A DNA stretch of 64,000 nucleotides from Pontibacter kalidii (GCF_026278245.1 NZ_CP111079.1:1428501-1492500); one strand, 5' to 3'. Counted from the first letter of the stretch, positions 1-8,608 are shown. Made by a program: numbers and translations. Notes: generated by a model not told the origin, from the sequence alone.

Positions 1-2
1 GA

Positions 3-188
3 GGTGCTATGTCTAATCCATCGGTCGTCTTAGTAAGCCAAGGTAATAATGCTCACGTAAAAGGTGAGCTGGCTTAGTAAGCAGTACTGGCTACTGCTTA
101 CGCAGATAGCGATTTACCTTTGGTCTTCTTACAAGATGGTAAACTGAAACACAGGGCGCCGCTTACTGAGAAATTGAAGGATTCCTGA
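3..188 (+). pseudogene. Possible broken gene end or unknown RNA at the window edge
   Basis: One frame can be read from the window edge to TGA at 186-188, but it is interrupted by tandem in-frame stops TAG TAA at 75-80. The peptide stretches on both sides look protein-like (for example LPLVFLQDGK in the second part), and a strong terminator begins at the final stop. Either this is a decayed gene, or the transcribed product is an untranslated RNA whose 5' part lies outside the window. The direct repeat GCTTAGTAAGC occurs near 29 and again near 72. No family was recognised, so this is a weak call. Confidence 0.25.
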
Positions 189-233
189 AACACCTGGTGT
201 AACTTGACGGGCTACATCAGGTGTTTCTTTTTT
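187..233 (+). terminator. Intrinsic terminator
   Basis: A 15-bp stem (187-201 with 213-227, one G-T wobble) is followed by six T. It ends a + strand transcript that enters from the left edge. Confidence 0.8.
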
Positions 234-256
234 ATGCCTGCCCTAACGTATAAAAC

Positions 257-631
257 CTACAGGTCGTCTTTGTAGATGCTGTTGTTACGCATGCGCCTTT
301 CCTGCACAAAAGAGCCCACGTAAAAGGCCACGGACGCAAAACTGCTGAGCCCCATCAGCAGCAACAGGACATGGTACAGGTTCCACTCAAAGCTCTCCGG
401 TTCTATTTGCCAGATCATCAACAGGCCTGCCAGCAGCGTGAGTGCCGTAACCGTGTTAAACACAAAGCGGTTGTGCTTGCGCAGGTGGTAGGTGCAAGCC
501 AGCAGCAGAATGCCTAGGAATGGGGCGAGAAGTGCCATAGGCGGCCTCGCCGGATGGGTGAAGTATAAAATCAGGCCGGCCACGATAAGTACCAGCGCAT
601 TCAGGGTATTAATAAGATAAGGGTGTACCAT
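257..631 (-). CDS. Small four-helix membrane protein, unknown function
   Basis: A 124-residue protein made almost entirely of four hydrophobic segments at about residues 7-24, 32-48, 58-75 and 85-107. It ends in a charged tail (QERRMRNNSIYKDDL) that is probably cytoplasmic. The ATG start has no visible ribosome binding site, which is usual in this phylum. No family was recognised. It lies alone between the terminator on its 3' side and the NlpC/P60 gene upstream on the same strand, 81 bp away. The two could be co-transcribed, but nothing links them functionally. Confidence 0.75.
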   Translation of the reverse strand: MVHPYLINTLNALVLIVAGLILYFTHPARPPMALLAPFLGILLLACTYHLRKHNRFVFNTVTALTLLAGLLMIWQIEPESFEWNLYHVLLLLMGLSSFASVAFYVGSFVQERRMRNNSIYKDDL

Positions 632-712
632 AGCTAAGAGATTTACCCGGTAGGGCCACCGCGGCCCTGCTATGGTTGCTTGTACGAAAAAACGCGGAAG
701 TGTTATACTTGC

Positions 713-1312
713 TTACAGTACACGGCGCACCTGCAGAAAACGCACCTCATAGCCGCTACCTTCCACTTGGCTTAACTTCACGCCCCCGTTCGACGAGGAA
801 TGCACGAACTCAATGGTATCGCCGGGCTGGGAGATGACAATGCCCACGTGGCCGGGCTCACGCACCTGCGGGTTCGTGCCGGTAAAGATCACCAGGTCAC
901 CCGGGCCAGCCTCCTGCCGTGTTACCTGCTCACCCTCCTCGGCCTGCATGCACGAGGAATGAGGCAACGCCACGTCATACCGGTCATACACGTGCGTAAT
1001 AAAACCGGAGCAGTCAAAACCTTCCGGTGTCTCACCGGCCCAAACGTATGGCGTTCCCATTAATGTCAGCGCATAATTTACCAATTCCTGGGTCTCATCC
1101 GCGGAAGCATTTTCCCTTAGGTTGGCTGTAACTGTAGGCTTATCGGCAGCTTTTCTGGCAGAAGCGGCAGGGTAGTTGTGTGCCACCGCAGGCCTTGCTT
1201 CGGAAGCATCAGTATAGTTCGAGTTGGAACTGGCAAAGTGCTGCGGCATAAAGAGCAGGAGCAGGGCCAGTAGTGCAACCGGGGAGATCATGATGAGCAA
1301 AGTCTTTTTCAT
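713..1312 (-). CDS. NlpC/P60 family peptidoglycan hydrolase
   Basis: A 199-residue exported cysteine peptidase. It has an N-terminal hydrophobic segment at residues 4-22 (signal peptide or anchor), a low-complexity linker to about residue 70, and an NlpC/P60 domain from about 75 to 197. The catalytic Cys is in DCSGF (C101), the His in PGHVG (H155), and the third polar residue is probably H171 in FVHSS. Family members cleave D-gamma-glutamyl-meso-diaminopimelate bonds in stem peptides, so a role in cell-wall remodelling or muropeptide turnover is expected. Only one catalytic domain is present and no SH3 or LysM targeting module was seen, so substrate recognition is unclear. The ATG start directly precedes the signal sequence. 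Confidence 0.9.
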   Translation of the reverse strand: MKKTLLIMISPVALLALLLLFMPQHFASSNSNYTDASEARPAVAHNYPAASARKAADKPTVTANLRENASADETQELVNYALTLMGTPYVWAGETPEGFDCSGFITHVYDRYDVALPHSSCMQAEEGEQVTRQEAGPGDLVIFTGTNPQVREPGHVGIVISQPGDTIEFVHSSSNGGVKLSQVEGSGYEVRFLQVRRVL

Positions 1313-1581
1313 AGTGTGGTGTGTTTGGTTCGGTAGTGATACTAAAGAAAACTTCGTGCCAGGTTTTGCACCAAATTCTTTAGCTATAGGCTGTTAGTAA
1401 GAACGCCTTAGCTATAACATCAGTCACCTGCTTAAAAGTTCTACCAACCATCAGCCAGCCTTAATAAGCGAAATCCGATCATTCACAAAGTATGGTGTCC
1501 GGAATGGCAAGAGTATAGTATAATAATACGACTAATAAATATAGAAATGAAGCCTTGGAACAGTAGCTTAGCTATAATCAG

Positions 1582-2001
1582 ATGGAACTATACAAGACAG
1601 TCTCTGTGGAAGTATTTTGCGACGAGACACGGAAGCGCCTTTTTCTGAGGTGTCTGGAACGGCTCAGTACCAAGGAGTTTAGAGAGGGGCTGCTGGAGGC
1701 GCTGCACTGTGCGGAGATGCACCATATTAAGCAGTGGCTGCTGGACCTGCGGGAGATAGGGGAGTTGGATGAGGAGGAGGAAGGATGGCTGCAACGGTAT
1801 TTCTTCCCCAGCATGATGGCAAAACTTGGCACAGGCAATTACGTGGCCATGGTTTTGTCGGAGAAATGCTATACTATGCTGCTCCACGAGGCTGGCAAGT
1901 ATGGGTTGCAGAGCTATAACGAGGTCATCATTATTAAAAACTTCTGCCAGATACAAGATGCGATCCGTTGGCTCGATACTAAGCCCCCGCACGCGGCCTA
2001 G
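1582..2001 (+). CDS. Uncharacterised ~140-residue family, copy 1 (STAS-like?)
   Basis: A 139-residue soluble protein with no signal peptide. It shares a pattern with the proteins at 5901 and 8139: an Asp (D55), Trp 14 residues later (W69, in GWLQRYFFP), Pro seven residues after that (P76) and a C-terminal Trp-Leu (W130) 54 residues further on. The spacing is identical in all three copies while the sequence between has diverged, so these are old paralogues. The alternating hydrophobic strands (LFLRCL, WLLDLR, YVAMVLS) suggest a small alpha/beta fold such as STAS/SpoIIAA, which is an inference. No catalytic motif is evident and the function is unknown. The antisense frame over the same bases is open only by chance. 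Confidence 0.75.
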   Translation: MELYKTVSVEVFCDETRKRLFLRCLERLSTKEFREGLLEALHCAEMHHIKQWLLDLREIGELDEEEEGWLQRYFFPSMMAKLGTGNYVAMVLSEKCYTMLLHEAGKYGLQSYNEVIIIKNFCQIQDAIRWLDTKPPHAA

Positions 2002-2097
2002 CGTCAATCACGGCATCAGTTGTTTGTACAGGGATTTTGAAAAACAGGGTAATTGTCGTAAAATGCCTGTTTAACAAAATACATCCCTTATACAAAC

Positions 2098-3906
2098 ATG
2101 CTCAAACACAACCGATTTAAACTACCACTCTTAATTGTTCTATTCCTGAGTCTGGGGAATGCGGCGGCGGCCCTGGCGGCAGAGCTGCGTTATACCCTCT
2201 CCATGCCCGAGCCACACACGCACTACTTTGAAGTGGAGGCGGAGCTGAGTGGCGCCCGCAATAAATACATCGATTTTACCATGCCCGTATGGGCGCCGGG
2301 CTCTTACCTGGTGCGCGAGTTTGCCAAAAACGTGGAAAGCTTCGAGGCCACCGACGGAAACGGAAAGGCACTGCGAAGCGAGAAAATTGACAAGAACACC
2401 TGGCGCGTGTACAGCAACAAAGCCCGTGTGGTGCGCGCTAAGTACGATGTGTATGCTTATGAGATGAGCGTGCGCACAAGTTTCCTGGACGCCTCGCACG
2501 GTTATGTGAACGGCACTAGCATCTTTATGTATCCGGAAGGGTATGAGAAGCAGCAGGGCACGCTGGTGGTAAAACCCTTTACTGGCTGGGATAAAGTTTC
2601 CACCGGACTGAAAAGCACCGGTAAGTTCACCTATACTTTCCCGAACTATGACATCCTCGCGGACTCTCCGCTGGAGATCGGTACGCATGAGGTATACGAG
2701 TTTACGGCCGCAGGCGTGCCGCACGAACTGGCTATGTACGGCGGTGGCAACTATGAGCCAAAGAAGCTGATGGCCGACATGACCAGGGTGATTGAGGAGG
2801 CTGTAAAGCTGATGGGCGAGCTGCCAGTAGACCGCTACGTATTTATTGTACACAACCTGGAGCGCGGCGGCGGCGGACTGGAGCACCTGAACTCTACCAC
2901 GTTGCAAACCTCCCGCTGGAACTATGGCAACGAGAGCAGCTACCATGGTTTTCTGGCGCTGGTGGCCCATGAGTACTTCCACCTCTGGAACGTGAAGCGC
3001 CTGCGCCCCGCACCGCTTGGCCCTTTTGATTACAACAACGAGAACTATACGCGCCTGCTGTGGGTGTCGGAGGGCATCACCAGCTACTACGATGACCTGC
3101 TGGTGCGCCGTGCTGGGTTCTACTCGCCGGACCGCTACCTGGGCATTGTGGCCGGGAGCATCAACTCGGTGGAGAACACCCCAGGCAATAAAATTCAGAC
3201 GGTGGCTGAATCGAGCTTCGATGCCTGGATCAAGTATTACCGCCGCAACGAGAACTCGAGCAATGCGGAGGTGTCTTACTACACCAAGGGCGGCGTGCTG
3301 GGCCACCTGCTGAATATGGAGATCATGGAGGCCACGAATGGCGAAAAGAGCCTGGACGACGTGATGCGCTATATGTATGAGCGCTACTACAAAAAGTTGG
3401 ACCGCGCCTTTACTGAGGCTGAGTTCAAGGAGGCCATCGAGAAAGTATCCGGCCGTAATATGGATGCCTTTTTCCGCAGCTTTGTGCACGGCACCGAATC
3501 GCCGGATTACAACACGTATTTTGACGCGGCGGGCCTGCAGCTGGTGAATACAAACGAGGGCAGCAAGGCTATCAACTGGGGAGCCTCCACCTACATGTCG
3601 GGGGGCAAGCTGATGGTGCGTGGCGTTAGCCGTGGCAGCAGTGCCTGGGAGGCCGGGCTGAACGCGAACGACGAGATCATTGCCTTTAACGGCTACCGTG
3701 CCAGCGATAACCTGGAAAGCCAGATAGCAAGTATGAGCATCGGAGATACGGCCGAGGTGCTCATCTCCCGTGACGGCAGGCTGCAGACGCTGGAGGTGAA
3801 GATGCTGCAGGACAACAACGTGCGCTACCAGTTCATCCGCGTGGACAACCCCACGCCAACACAGGAGAAGATCTTCAACACCTGGCTGAACATCAGCAAC
3901 AGCTAA
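2098..3906 (+). CDS. M61 family metallopeptidase with PDZ domain
   Basis: A 602-residue secreted peptidase of the M61 (glycyl aminopeptidase) family. It has a signal peptide at residues 1-28 and an N-terminal beta-rich domain to about 200. The catalytic region has the zinc motif HEYFH at 291-295 and the third ligand Glu in WVSEG (E325). A PDZ domain lies at about 500-580, where GLNANDEIIAFNG is visible. Known members release N-terminal Gly or Ala from peptides, and a periplasmic role in peptide use is likely. The length and domain order are normal for the family. It is 97 bp downstream of the copy 1 gene on the same strand and is closed by the terminator at 3931. Confidence 0.92.
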   Translation: MLKHNRFKLPLLIVLFLSLGNAAAALAAELRYTLSMPEPHTHYFEVEAELSGARNKYIDFTMPVWAPGSYLVREFAKNVESFEATDGNGKALRSEKIDKNTWRVYSNKARVVRAKYDVYAYEMSVRTSFLDASHGYVNGTSIFMYPEGYEKQQGTLVVKPFTGWDKVSTGLKSTGKFTYTFPNYDILADSPLEIGTHEVYEFTAAGVPHELAMYGGGNYEPKKLMADMTRVIEEAVKLMGELPVDRYVFIVHNLERGGGGLEHLNSTTLQTSRWNYGNESSYHGFLALVAHEYFHLWNVKRLRPAPLGPFDYNNENYTRLLWVSEGITSYYDDLLVRRAGFYSPDRYLGIVAGSINSVENTPGNKIQTVAESSFDAWIKYYRRNENSSNAEVSYYTKGGVLGHLLNMEIMEATNGEKSLDDVMRYMYERYYKKLDRAFTEAEFKEAIEKVSGRNMDAFFRSFVHGTESPDYNTYFDAAGLQLVNTNEGSKAINWGASTYMSGGKLMVRGVSRGSSAWEAGLNANDEIIAFNGYRASDNLESQIASMSIGDTAEVLISRDGRLQTLEVKMLQDNNVRYQFIRVDNPTPTQEKIFNTWLNISNS

Positions 3907-3930
3907 GTATAAAGTATATACTTTAAACTG

Positions 3931-3967
3931 CAAAGGCCGGCGCTTAATCGTCGGCCTTTGTTTTTAT
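3931..3967 (+). terminator. Intrinsic terminator after the M61 peptidase
   Basis: The stem CAAAGGCCG / CGGCCTTTG (3931-3939 with 3952-3960) is followed by a T-run. AGTATAAA (3906-3913) lies upstream and TTTATACT downstream, so the terminator is nested inside inverted copies of the genome's common 8-mer. Confidence 0.85.
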
Positions 3968-4973
3968 ACTTTATACCCCCGGTGCGGTTACACCGCACCT
4001 ACCTTTAAAGGAGCAAACAGGGATTCCGGACGAATGTCTATCTGCCAAAGGATAAAATCACTTCTACTTCTCATATTTATACTTGTGGCAACGCTAAAGC
4101 CGCGGCTATTGTATCTGATACCCAGTCCTTGGGTTGAGCGCCTTGTGAGATCCGGTGCCCTGTAAGGGCAGCGCCTTGGCGCAGGAGGGAACACAGCGCG
4201 ATGCCAAAGGACGAGCCCTCTCGGGCTTGAGAGCAGAAAGTATGAGGTGAAACGATAGATATGTAAATCTACAGGATGAACGGAAGCTAGAAAGGATAAC
4301 TTGGCTCAGGTTGCGGCAAGTAGAGGCTCATGGAAGGCACAAGCGGACGCTTGCGCCAGAGAAGTATGAAGTATAGCTGAAATATAAAGCATAGCCAAAG
4401 TATAGCTTGTATCAAGTAACAGGAAACGGCGGCTTGTGGAAGTATGGCTGAAGTATAAATGTTTGGCCTACGCGGATTTGGAAATCCGCAGCAGCATTAA
4501 TTCCAGGCAAGGATGTCCGGAACAGCGCGGGACACAAGCAGACTCTTGCGCCAGCGGAAAAACTAAGAAATCATGGCTCGCGCGGATTACAAATCCGAGG
4601 CTATTATACTTCCGGATTTCAAATCCGGAAGAGCGGAAGCAAGTATAAAGTATGGCTAAAGCAAGTATGGCTCTGTGCGCCAGTCGGGTTGAAAACCCAA
4701 CGAAAAAAAGGACACGGGCTGCAAGCCCGCGCCAGCGGAAGGTAGCTATGAAGGTATAAAGTATAGCCAAAGTATAAACGGCACAAGCGGACGCTTGCGC
4801 CAGAGAAGTATAAAGTATAGTTCAAGTATAAGTATGGCTTTTCAAGCCGGTCGGGTTGCAAACCCGACGCCATAATAGGACACAAGTCTGAAGATTTGGA
4901 CCATGAAAGGGCCTGTTATAAGTTACACTTCCACTTCCATATACATCACAACATAGGTTTTTATCTATACCTT
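3968..4973. repeat. Gene-free 1 kb stretch with a cluster of REP-like mini-palindromes
   Basis: No credible gene is present. The stretch holds about ten short palindromes with 5-9 bp stems and 1-3 nt loops: 3981-3999, 4341-4352, 4472-4489, 4583-4597, 4611-4629, 4686-4698, 4715-4729, 4785-4796, 4836-4848 and 4851-4867. Stem sequences differ but pairing is kept. A 41-bp unit is repeated nearly exactly at 4336-4376 and 4780-4820. The spacers are packed with AGTATAAA and AGTATAGC. This resembles REP/BIME arrays, which in other bacteria are moved by RAYT transposases. No such transposase is in the window. Confidence 0.7.
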
Positions 4974-5702
4974 CTAATCCAGTCGGAAAGAAGCGCTCAC
5001 CACCGCCGTAATTTCTTTTTCTATGGAAGTGGCGTCGTTAATGCCGTAATCCGCAATCATGTTAGAGTTAACCGGCGTGATCTGTATAACACCCATACGG
5101 GCATTGGTGATGGAGCCGAGGTCGCTGCCGGTGGCTTCGGCTATCTTGCGGGCTCGGTTCAGCGCATCCTTGGCGGCATCCGCCTGTATCTCAATCTTCA
5201 GGTCGGCCAGCTTGGTGTAGTAGTACTCGGGCGGCATCACCATGATGTTGATTCCCTGGCGCACCAGCGAGGTCATGTCCAGCGAAACGGCCTTTATCTG
5301 CTGCACATCCTTGGAGGTCACCTGTACCATTTGGTTGGCATTATACTGTATGATGCGGTTGGTGCTGTAGCCTTGGCTGGTTACTTCGTAAATCGGGTTC
5401 AGGTTGATTGTTTGGAGCTCTACATCGGCATCGTTAAAGCCTTTTTCCTTGAGGTAATTCAGCACACCGGGGCGTTGTTCCAGCAGGCGCCGGTAGGCTG
5501 CCTCAGCGGTGGGGGCCTCCGCCTGAATGCTGCTGCGCAGAATGCCTAGGTCAGAGGTAATCTCCCGCTTGGCGGAGCCGGTAACGTTGATGGTCTGGTT
5601 TGCCTGGTCGCGGAACCTGAAGACCTGCGACAGTAAAACGGCGCAAACGATCAGGCTGATGCCAAGCACGAGGGATGGGAGCAGGAGGTGATTTCGGTTC
5701 AT
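4974..5702 (-). CDS. SIMPL domain (DUF541) protein
   Basis: A 242-residue protein with one N-terminal hydrophobic segment at residues 8-27 (signal anchor) and a SIMPL/DUF541 domain from about 38 to 240, beginning INVTGSAKREI. Members of this family are periplasmic or outer-membrane-associated. Some, such as BP26 of Brucella, form ring-like oligomers. The biochemical role is generally unknown, though links to oxidative stress have been proposed for relatives. Length and architecture are normal. It is monocistronic and followed on its 3' side by the REP-like cluster. The antisense frame over most of it is a shadow. Confidence 0.88.
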   Translation of the reverse strand: MNRNHLLLPSLVLGISLIVCAVLLSQVFRFRDQANQTINVTGSAKREITSDLGILRSSIQAEAPTAEAAYRRLLEQRPGVLNYLKEKGFNDADVELQTINLNPIYEVTSQGYSTNRIIQYNANQMVQVTSKDVQQIKAVSLDMTSLVRQGINIMVMPPEYYYTKLADLKIEIQADAAKDALNRARKIAEATGSDLGSITNARMGVIQITPVNSNMIADYGINDATSIEKEITAVVSASFRLD

Positions 5703-5885
5703 GGCCTATAAACGTAAGGAAATATGAATATAGTATAAATTAAATTATTTGTACTTTTCTAAATAGTCCCTTGCTTCGTTATAGGCCTTGCCAGCATGAC
5801 TGGTTAAAATGCAGGCTATAAAAGTTGCACGGTAAGTACTTGTTTATTAATTTATAGCTATGTAAATTTCGTTTTCATTACGCGC

Positions 5886-5893
5886 TAAGTTTG
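5886..5893 (+). promoter_or_regulatory. Bacteroidota -7 promoter element
   Basis: TAAGTTTG matches TAnnTTTG. It ends only 7 nt before the ATG at 5901, so transcription would begin almost at the start codon and the mRNA would be nearly leaderless. A -33 TTG at the expected distance is not convincing. Confidence 0.45.
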
Positions 5894-5900
5894 CACTCGT

Positions 5901-6347
5901 ATGGTGATATTTAATACCCCGGGCGTTAATATTACTTTTCAGGAACAGGAGAAGCTGCTGCTGATCCATTGGCTTAAGAAGCCAAACATGGAACTGCTGA
6001 TGGAAGCTTACCTACGTGCGCTCCAGTTTGTCTGCGAAAACCGGCAGACGTACTATTTCTGTACCGATCAGACGCTGATCGGACCCCTGGACAGGGAACA
6101 GGAAGCCTGGCTGAACCAGGAGTATTACCCTGAGGTGTACGCGTGCATCCAGGATGAAATTTACGCGGCCGTCGTTTTCTCTAATGCCCATTTCAAGGCT
6201 ATCGTTACCAATTACCAGGTGCCGGCAACCTTGCCGCAGCGGCACTTTATCCAGTTCAACTATTTTACCAAACAGCAGGAGGCGCTGCAGTGGCTCTCCG
6301 ATGTGAAAAAAGGCCAGGATGTGGCTATTATCTCGCCCACAAACTGA
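5901..6347 (+). CDS. Uncharacterised ~140-residue family, copy 2
   Basis: A 148-residue soluble protein and paralogue of the genes at 1582 and 8139. Its conserved landmarks are D56, W70 and P77 (in WLNQEYYP), and W131. The spacing D-14-W-7-P-54-W is identical to the other two copies. Copy 2 has a polar tail after the last Trp and aromatic-rich segments (YYFCTD, FNYFTK). It has no signal peptide, metal motif or membrane segment, and its function is unknown. It is flanked by unrelated genes on the opposite strand (SIMPL protein and glutamate dehydrogenase), so it forms its own transcription unit behind a possible near-leaderless promoter. Confidence 0.78.
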   Translation: MVIFNTPGVNITFQEQEKLLLIHWLKKPNMELLMEAYLRALQFVCENRQTYYFCTDQTLIGPLDREQEAWLNQEYYPEVYACIQDEIYAAVVFSNAHFKAIVTNYQVPATLPQRHFIQFNYFTKQQEALQWLSDVKKGQDVAIISPTN

Positions 6348-6380
6348 CCTTTTATACTTCTCTTTACTACTGGGGCCGCA

Positions 6381-7805
6381 TCAAGGGAAAATACCCAGCG
6401 CCTCGTAGCTCACACCAATCTTCTCAATAGCCGTCAGGAAGGCCGCTGAGCGCAGCCCGGGTGTTTTTTTCTGCACCATCACCTCCCTTATTTCGTGGTA
6501 CGCATTGATCATGGTGTCCTCCAGGCCTGATCGAACCAGGCCTATCTCGTCCGCTCCCTGTGTCAGGAAGGCCCTTTCCTGCGAAGACATACTTTTGCCG
6601 GAACTCGTCTCGATGGCATTCACAAGGCGGCGGTAGCTGGCCTCTTCCGCACGCTTGCCCATCCTGCCAAAGCGCACGTTCGACAGGTTCTTGAGCCACT
6701 CAAAGTATGAAACCGTTACACCGCCCGCGTTCAGGTACAGGTCTGGCAGGACAACAATGCCGTTTTTGAGCATGATATCCTCCGCCTCCCGGGTTACGGG
6801 CCCGTTGGCGCCCTCTGCCACGATCTTTGCTTTAATCCTGCCCGCGTTGCCGCTATGTATCACGTTTTCCAGCGCGGCCGGAAGCAGAATATCACACTCC
6901 AGTTCCAGCATTTCCTCCGAGTTCTCGAAGTTTTTGCAGTCTTTGAAGTTGAGGATTGAGCCGTTCTCGCTGCGATGCTTAAAAGCCTCCTTTACGTCGA
7001 TGCCATTCTCGTTGTAAATACCTCCCTCGCGCTCAGCTATACCTGTAATGATGGCTCCGTCCTGCTGGCAGAAGAAGGCTGCGTGGTATCCCACGTTGCC
7101 CAAGCCCTGCACAATCAGGCGCTTGCCTTCCATGGAGTTGCCGGTCAGGCCTTTGCCTTTCAGCATCTCTGTATCGGCCAGCAGCTCGCGCAGGCCAAAG
7201 TAAATGCCCAGGCCAGTAGCCTCCGCGCGGCCCCTGATGCCTCCCTGACCCACGGGCTTGCCCGTAACGCAACCCAGCGCATTGGTCTCGCCATACTTCA
7301 GCGCCTGGTAGGTGTCGGCAATCCAGGCCATCTCGCGGCTGCCGGTGCCGTAGTCGGGAGCAGGCACATCCATACCCGGGCCTATCAGGTTTTTCTTGAT
7401 CAGCTCGGCAGCGTAGCGGCGGGTTACCCTCTCCAGCGTCTTAACCGAGCTGGTTCTGGGGTTGATCTTCACACCTCCTTTGGCACCGCCAAAGGGCACG
7501 TCCACCACGGCGCATTTAAACGTCATCAGGGTGGCCAGCGCCTTTACCTCGTCCTCGTCTACCTGCATGCTAAAACGGATGCCGCCTTTAGACGGGAGCT
7601 TATGGTGGCTGTGCTGTACCCGAATTCCTTCAATTACCTCAATATGGCCGTCTATCTCAACCGGGAACGATACTTTGTACACGCTGTTCGTCGCTTTGAT
7701 CTGCGCCAGGATGCCGGGGCTGAGCCGGGAGTAGCTGGCAGCGTGGTCGAAATATTGATGGACACTGTCTAAGAATTTTTTGCCTTCGTTAGGTGAATTT
7801 GCCAT
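6381..7805 (-). CDS. gdhA: Glu/Leu/Phe/Val dehydrogenase, probably glutamate dehydrogenase
   Basis: A 474-residue enzyme for reversible oxidative deamination of glutamate to 2-oxoglutarate and ammonia. The substrate-binding signature KGGIRF is at 73-78. The catalytic lysine lies within VPFGGAKGGVK at 103-113, the usual family signature. A Rossmann dinucleotide-binding GLGNVG sits in the second half. Length fits the hexameric small GDH class. NAD versus NADP preference cannot be read by eye. It is a single gene, and its 3' end is 33 bp from the convergent copy 2 gene. With the glutamate synthase at 10153 it forms part of the nitrogen-assimilation set in this window. Confidence 0.93.
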   Translation of the reverse strand: MANSPNEGKKFLDSVHQYFDHAASYSRLSPGILAQIKATNSVYKVSFPVEIDGHIEVIEGIRVQHSHHKLPSKGGIRFSMQVDEDEVKALATLMTFKCAVVDVPFGGAKGGVKINPRTSSVKTLERVTRRYAAELIKKNLIGPGMDVPAPDYGTGSREMAWIADTYQALKYGETNALGCVTGKPVGQGGIRGRAEATGLGIYFGLRELLADTEMLKGKGLTGNSMEGKRLIVQGLGNVGYHAAFFCQQDGAIITGIAEREGGIYNENGIDVKEAFKHRSENGSILNFKDCKNFENSEEMLELECDILLPAALENVIHSGNAGRIKAKIVAEGANGPVTREAEDIMLKNGIVVLPDLYLNAGGVTVSYFEWLKNLSNVRFGRMGKRAEEASYRRLVNAIETSSGKSMSSQERAFLTQGADEIGLVRSGLEDTMINAYHEIREVMVQKKTPGLRSAAFLTAIEKIGVSYEALGIFP

Positions 7806-8138
7806 ACAAGTGTTCTTTTATGGGATGATGATTTGCTGATTTAAGAACGTGGCAGGAAAGTATTTGTTCTCTGAGACGCTTTTTCGGGTATTTCCGGGGA
7901 AGGTATTGCGCTTGGTATAGAATAAGTTAGAAAAGTCAGGTTGTTATAAAACGTTATATTATATATTAAATAAATTTTATATACTTGTTTGTAAACTTTA
8001 AAATGATCAAATTTACATCGCTATCATTACAATAGCAGCCACTGAACCTGATGCGTAACCACGCCAGGGATGCACCTGCTGCTTTCTCTTTAGTTTCCCT
8101 TAGTACCTGGACTTATACTTATAGATAGAATTAACGGA
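7806..8138. other. AT-rich divergent intergenic region
   Basis: These 333 bp separate gdhA (-) and copy 3 (+). They contain a very AT-rich core around 7950-8010. On the - strand, TAAATTTG (8008-8015) matches TAnnTTTG and could drive gdhA with a ~190-nt leader, but no -33 element sits at the right spacing. No small gene or riboswitch was recognised. Confidence 0.4.
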
Positions 8139-8603
8139 GTGGATACTTTGGCAAAGAAACATGCATTGAACATGCCCCTGCCGCAGACGGAGAAATTACG
8201 TGTGACTTATGAGAGGCAGGAGCAGACGCTACGAATCACCTGGCAGGGGGATGTAAGCTCGCAGGAGCTGAGGGAGGGGTATAACCAAATAATTGAGCTG
8301 GTACGAAGGCTGAAACCTGTAAAGTGGCAGTTGGACCTGCAGAAACGCGGTACGATAAAGCGCGAGGACCAGCGTTGGATCTTTGAGCATGTATTCCCGG
8401 AAGTGTTGGCTATTGTTAACGACGATGTTTTTGTGGCCGTGGTGCTGCCCGTGTTCCTGATGCACGACCTGGTGAGCGAGTTGAACGGCGATGAGCTGAT
8501 GCAGGAGGGGAACTTCCTGATCATGCAGCACTTTATGTACCCCGAACAGGCCCAACGCTGGCTAAACGAAATGTACCAGATCAAGACCGGTTCTAACGTA
8601 TAA
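8139..8603 (+). CDS. Uncharacterised ~140-residue family, copy 3
   Basis: 154 residues if read from the GTG at 8139. Paralogue of the genes at 1582 and 5901, with landmarks D66, W80 and P87 (DQRWIFEHVFP) and W141, in the same D-14-W-7-P-54-W spacing. The other two copies begin about 10 residues before the first beta strand (here RVTYERQEQTLRITW). That favours the ATG at 8172 (143 residues) as the true start. Neither start has a clear ribosome binding site. It lacks a signal peptide and membrane segments. The function is unknown; a STAS-like fold is only a guess. Its 3' end abuts the 58-bp perfect palindrome shared with the FKBP gene. Confidence 0.78.
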   Translation: MDTLAKKHALNMPLPQTEKLRVTYERQEQTLRITWQGDVSSQELREGYNQIIELVRRLKPVKWQLDLQKRGTIKREDQRWIFEHVFPEVLAIVNDDVFVAVVLPVFLMHDLVSELNGDELMQEGNFLIMQHFMYPEQAQRWLNEMYQIKTGSNV

Positions 8604-8608
8604 AATCA

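Noticed and set aside
3..188. tmRNA-like tag (Ala-rich frame ending in tandem stops)
   Set aside because: The residues before TAG TAA do not match Bacteroidota tags, and no tRNA-like end follows.
800..1063. 87-codon + strand frame over the NlpC/P60 gene
   Set aside because: Lies antisense to the catalytic domain and has no features of its own.
2140..3933. 597-codon open frame antisense to the M61 peptidase
   Set aside because: It mirrors the GC-rich codons of a gene with clear catalytic motifs and has the His/Val/Gln-rich, domain-free composition typical of shadows.
4436..4885. Small open frames in the REP-like cluster
   Set aside because: They are built from repeat units, differ between copies and have no initiation signals.
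3968..4973. CRISPR array in the palindrome cluster
   Set aside because: Repeat units are not evenly spaced, spacers are not unique sequences of equal size, and no cas genes are present.
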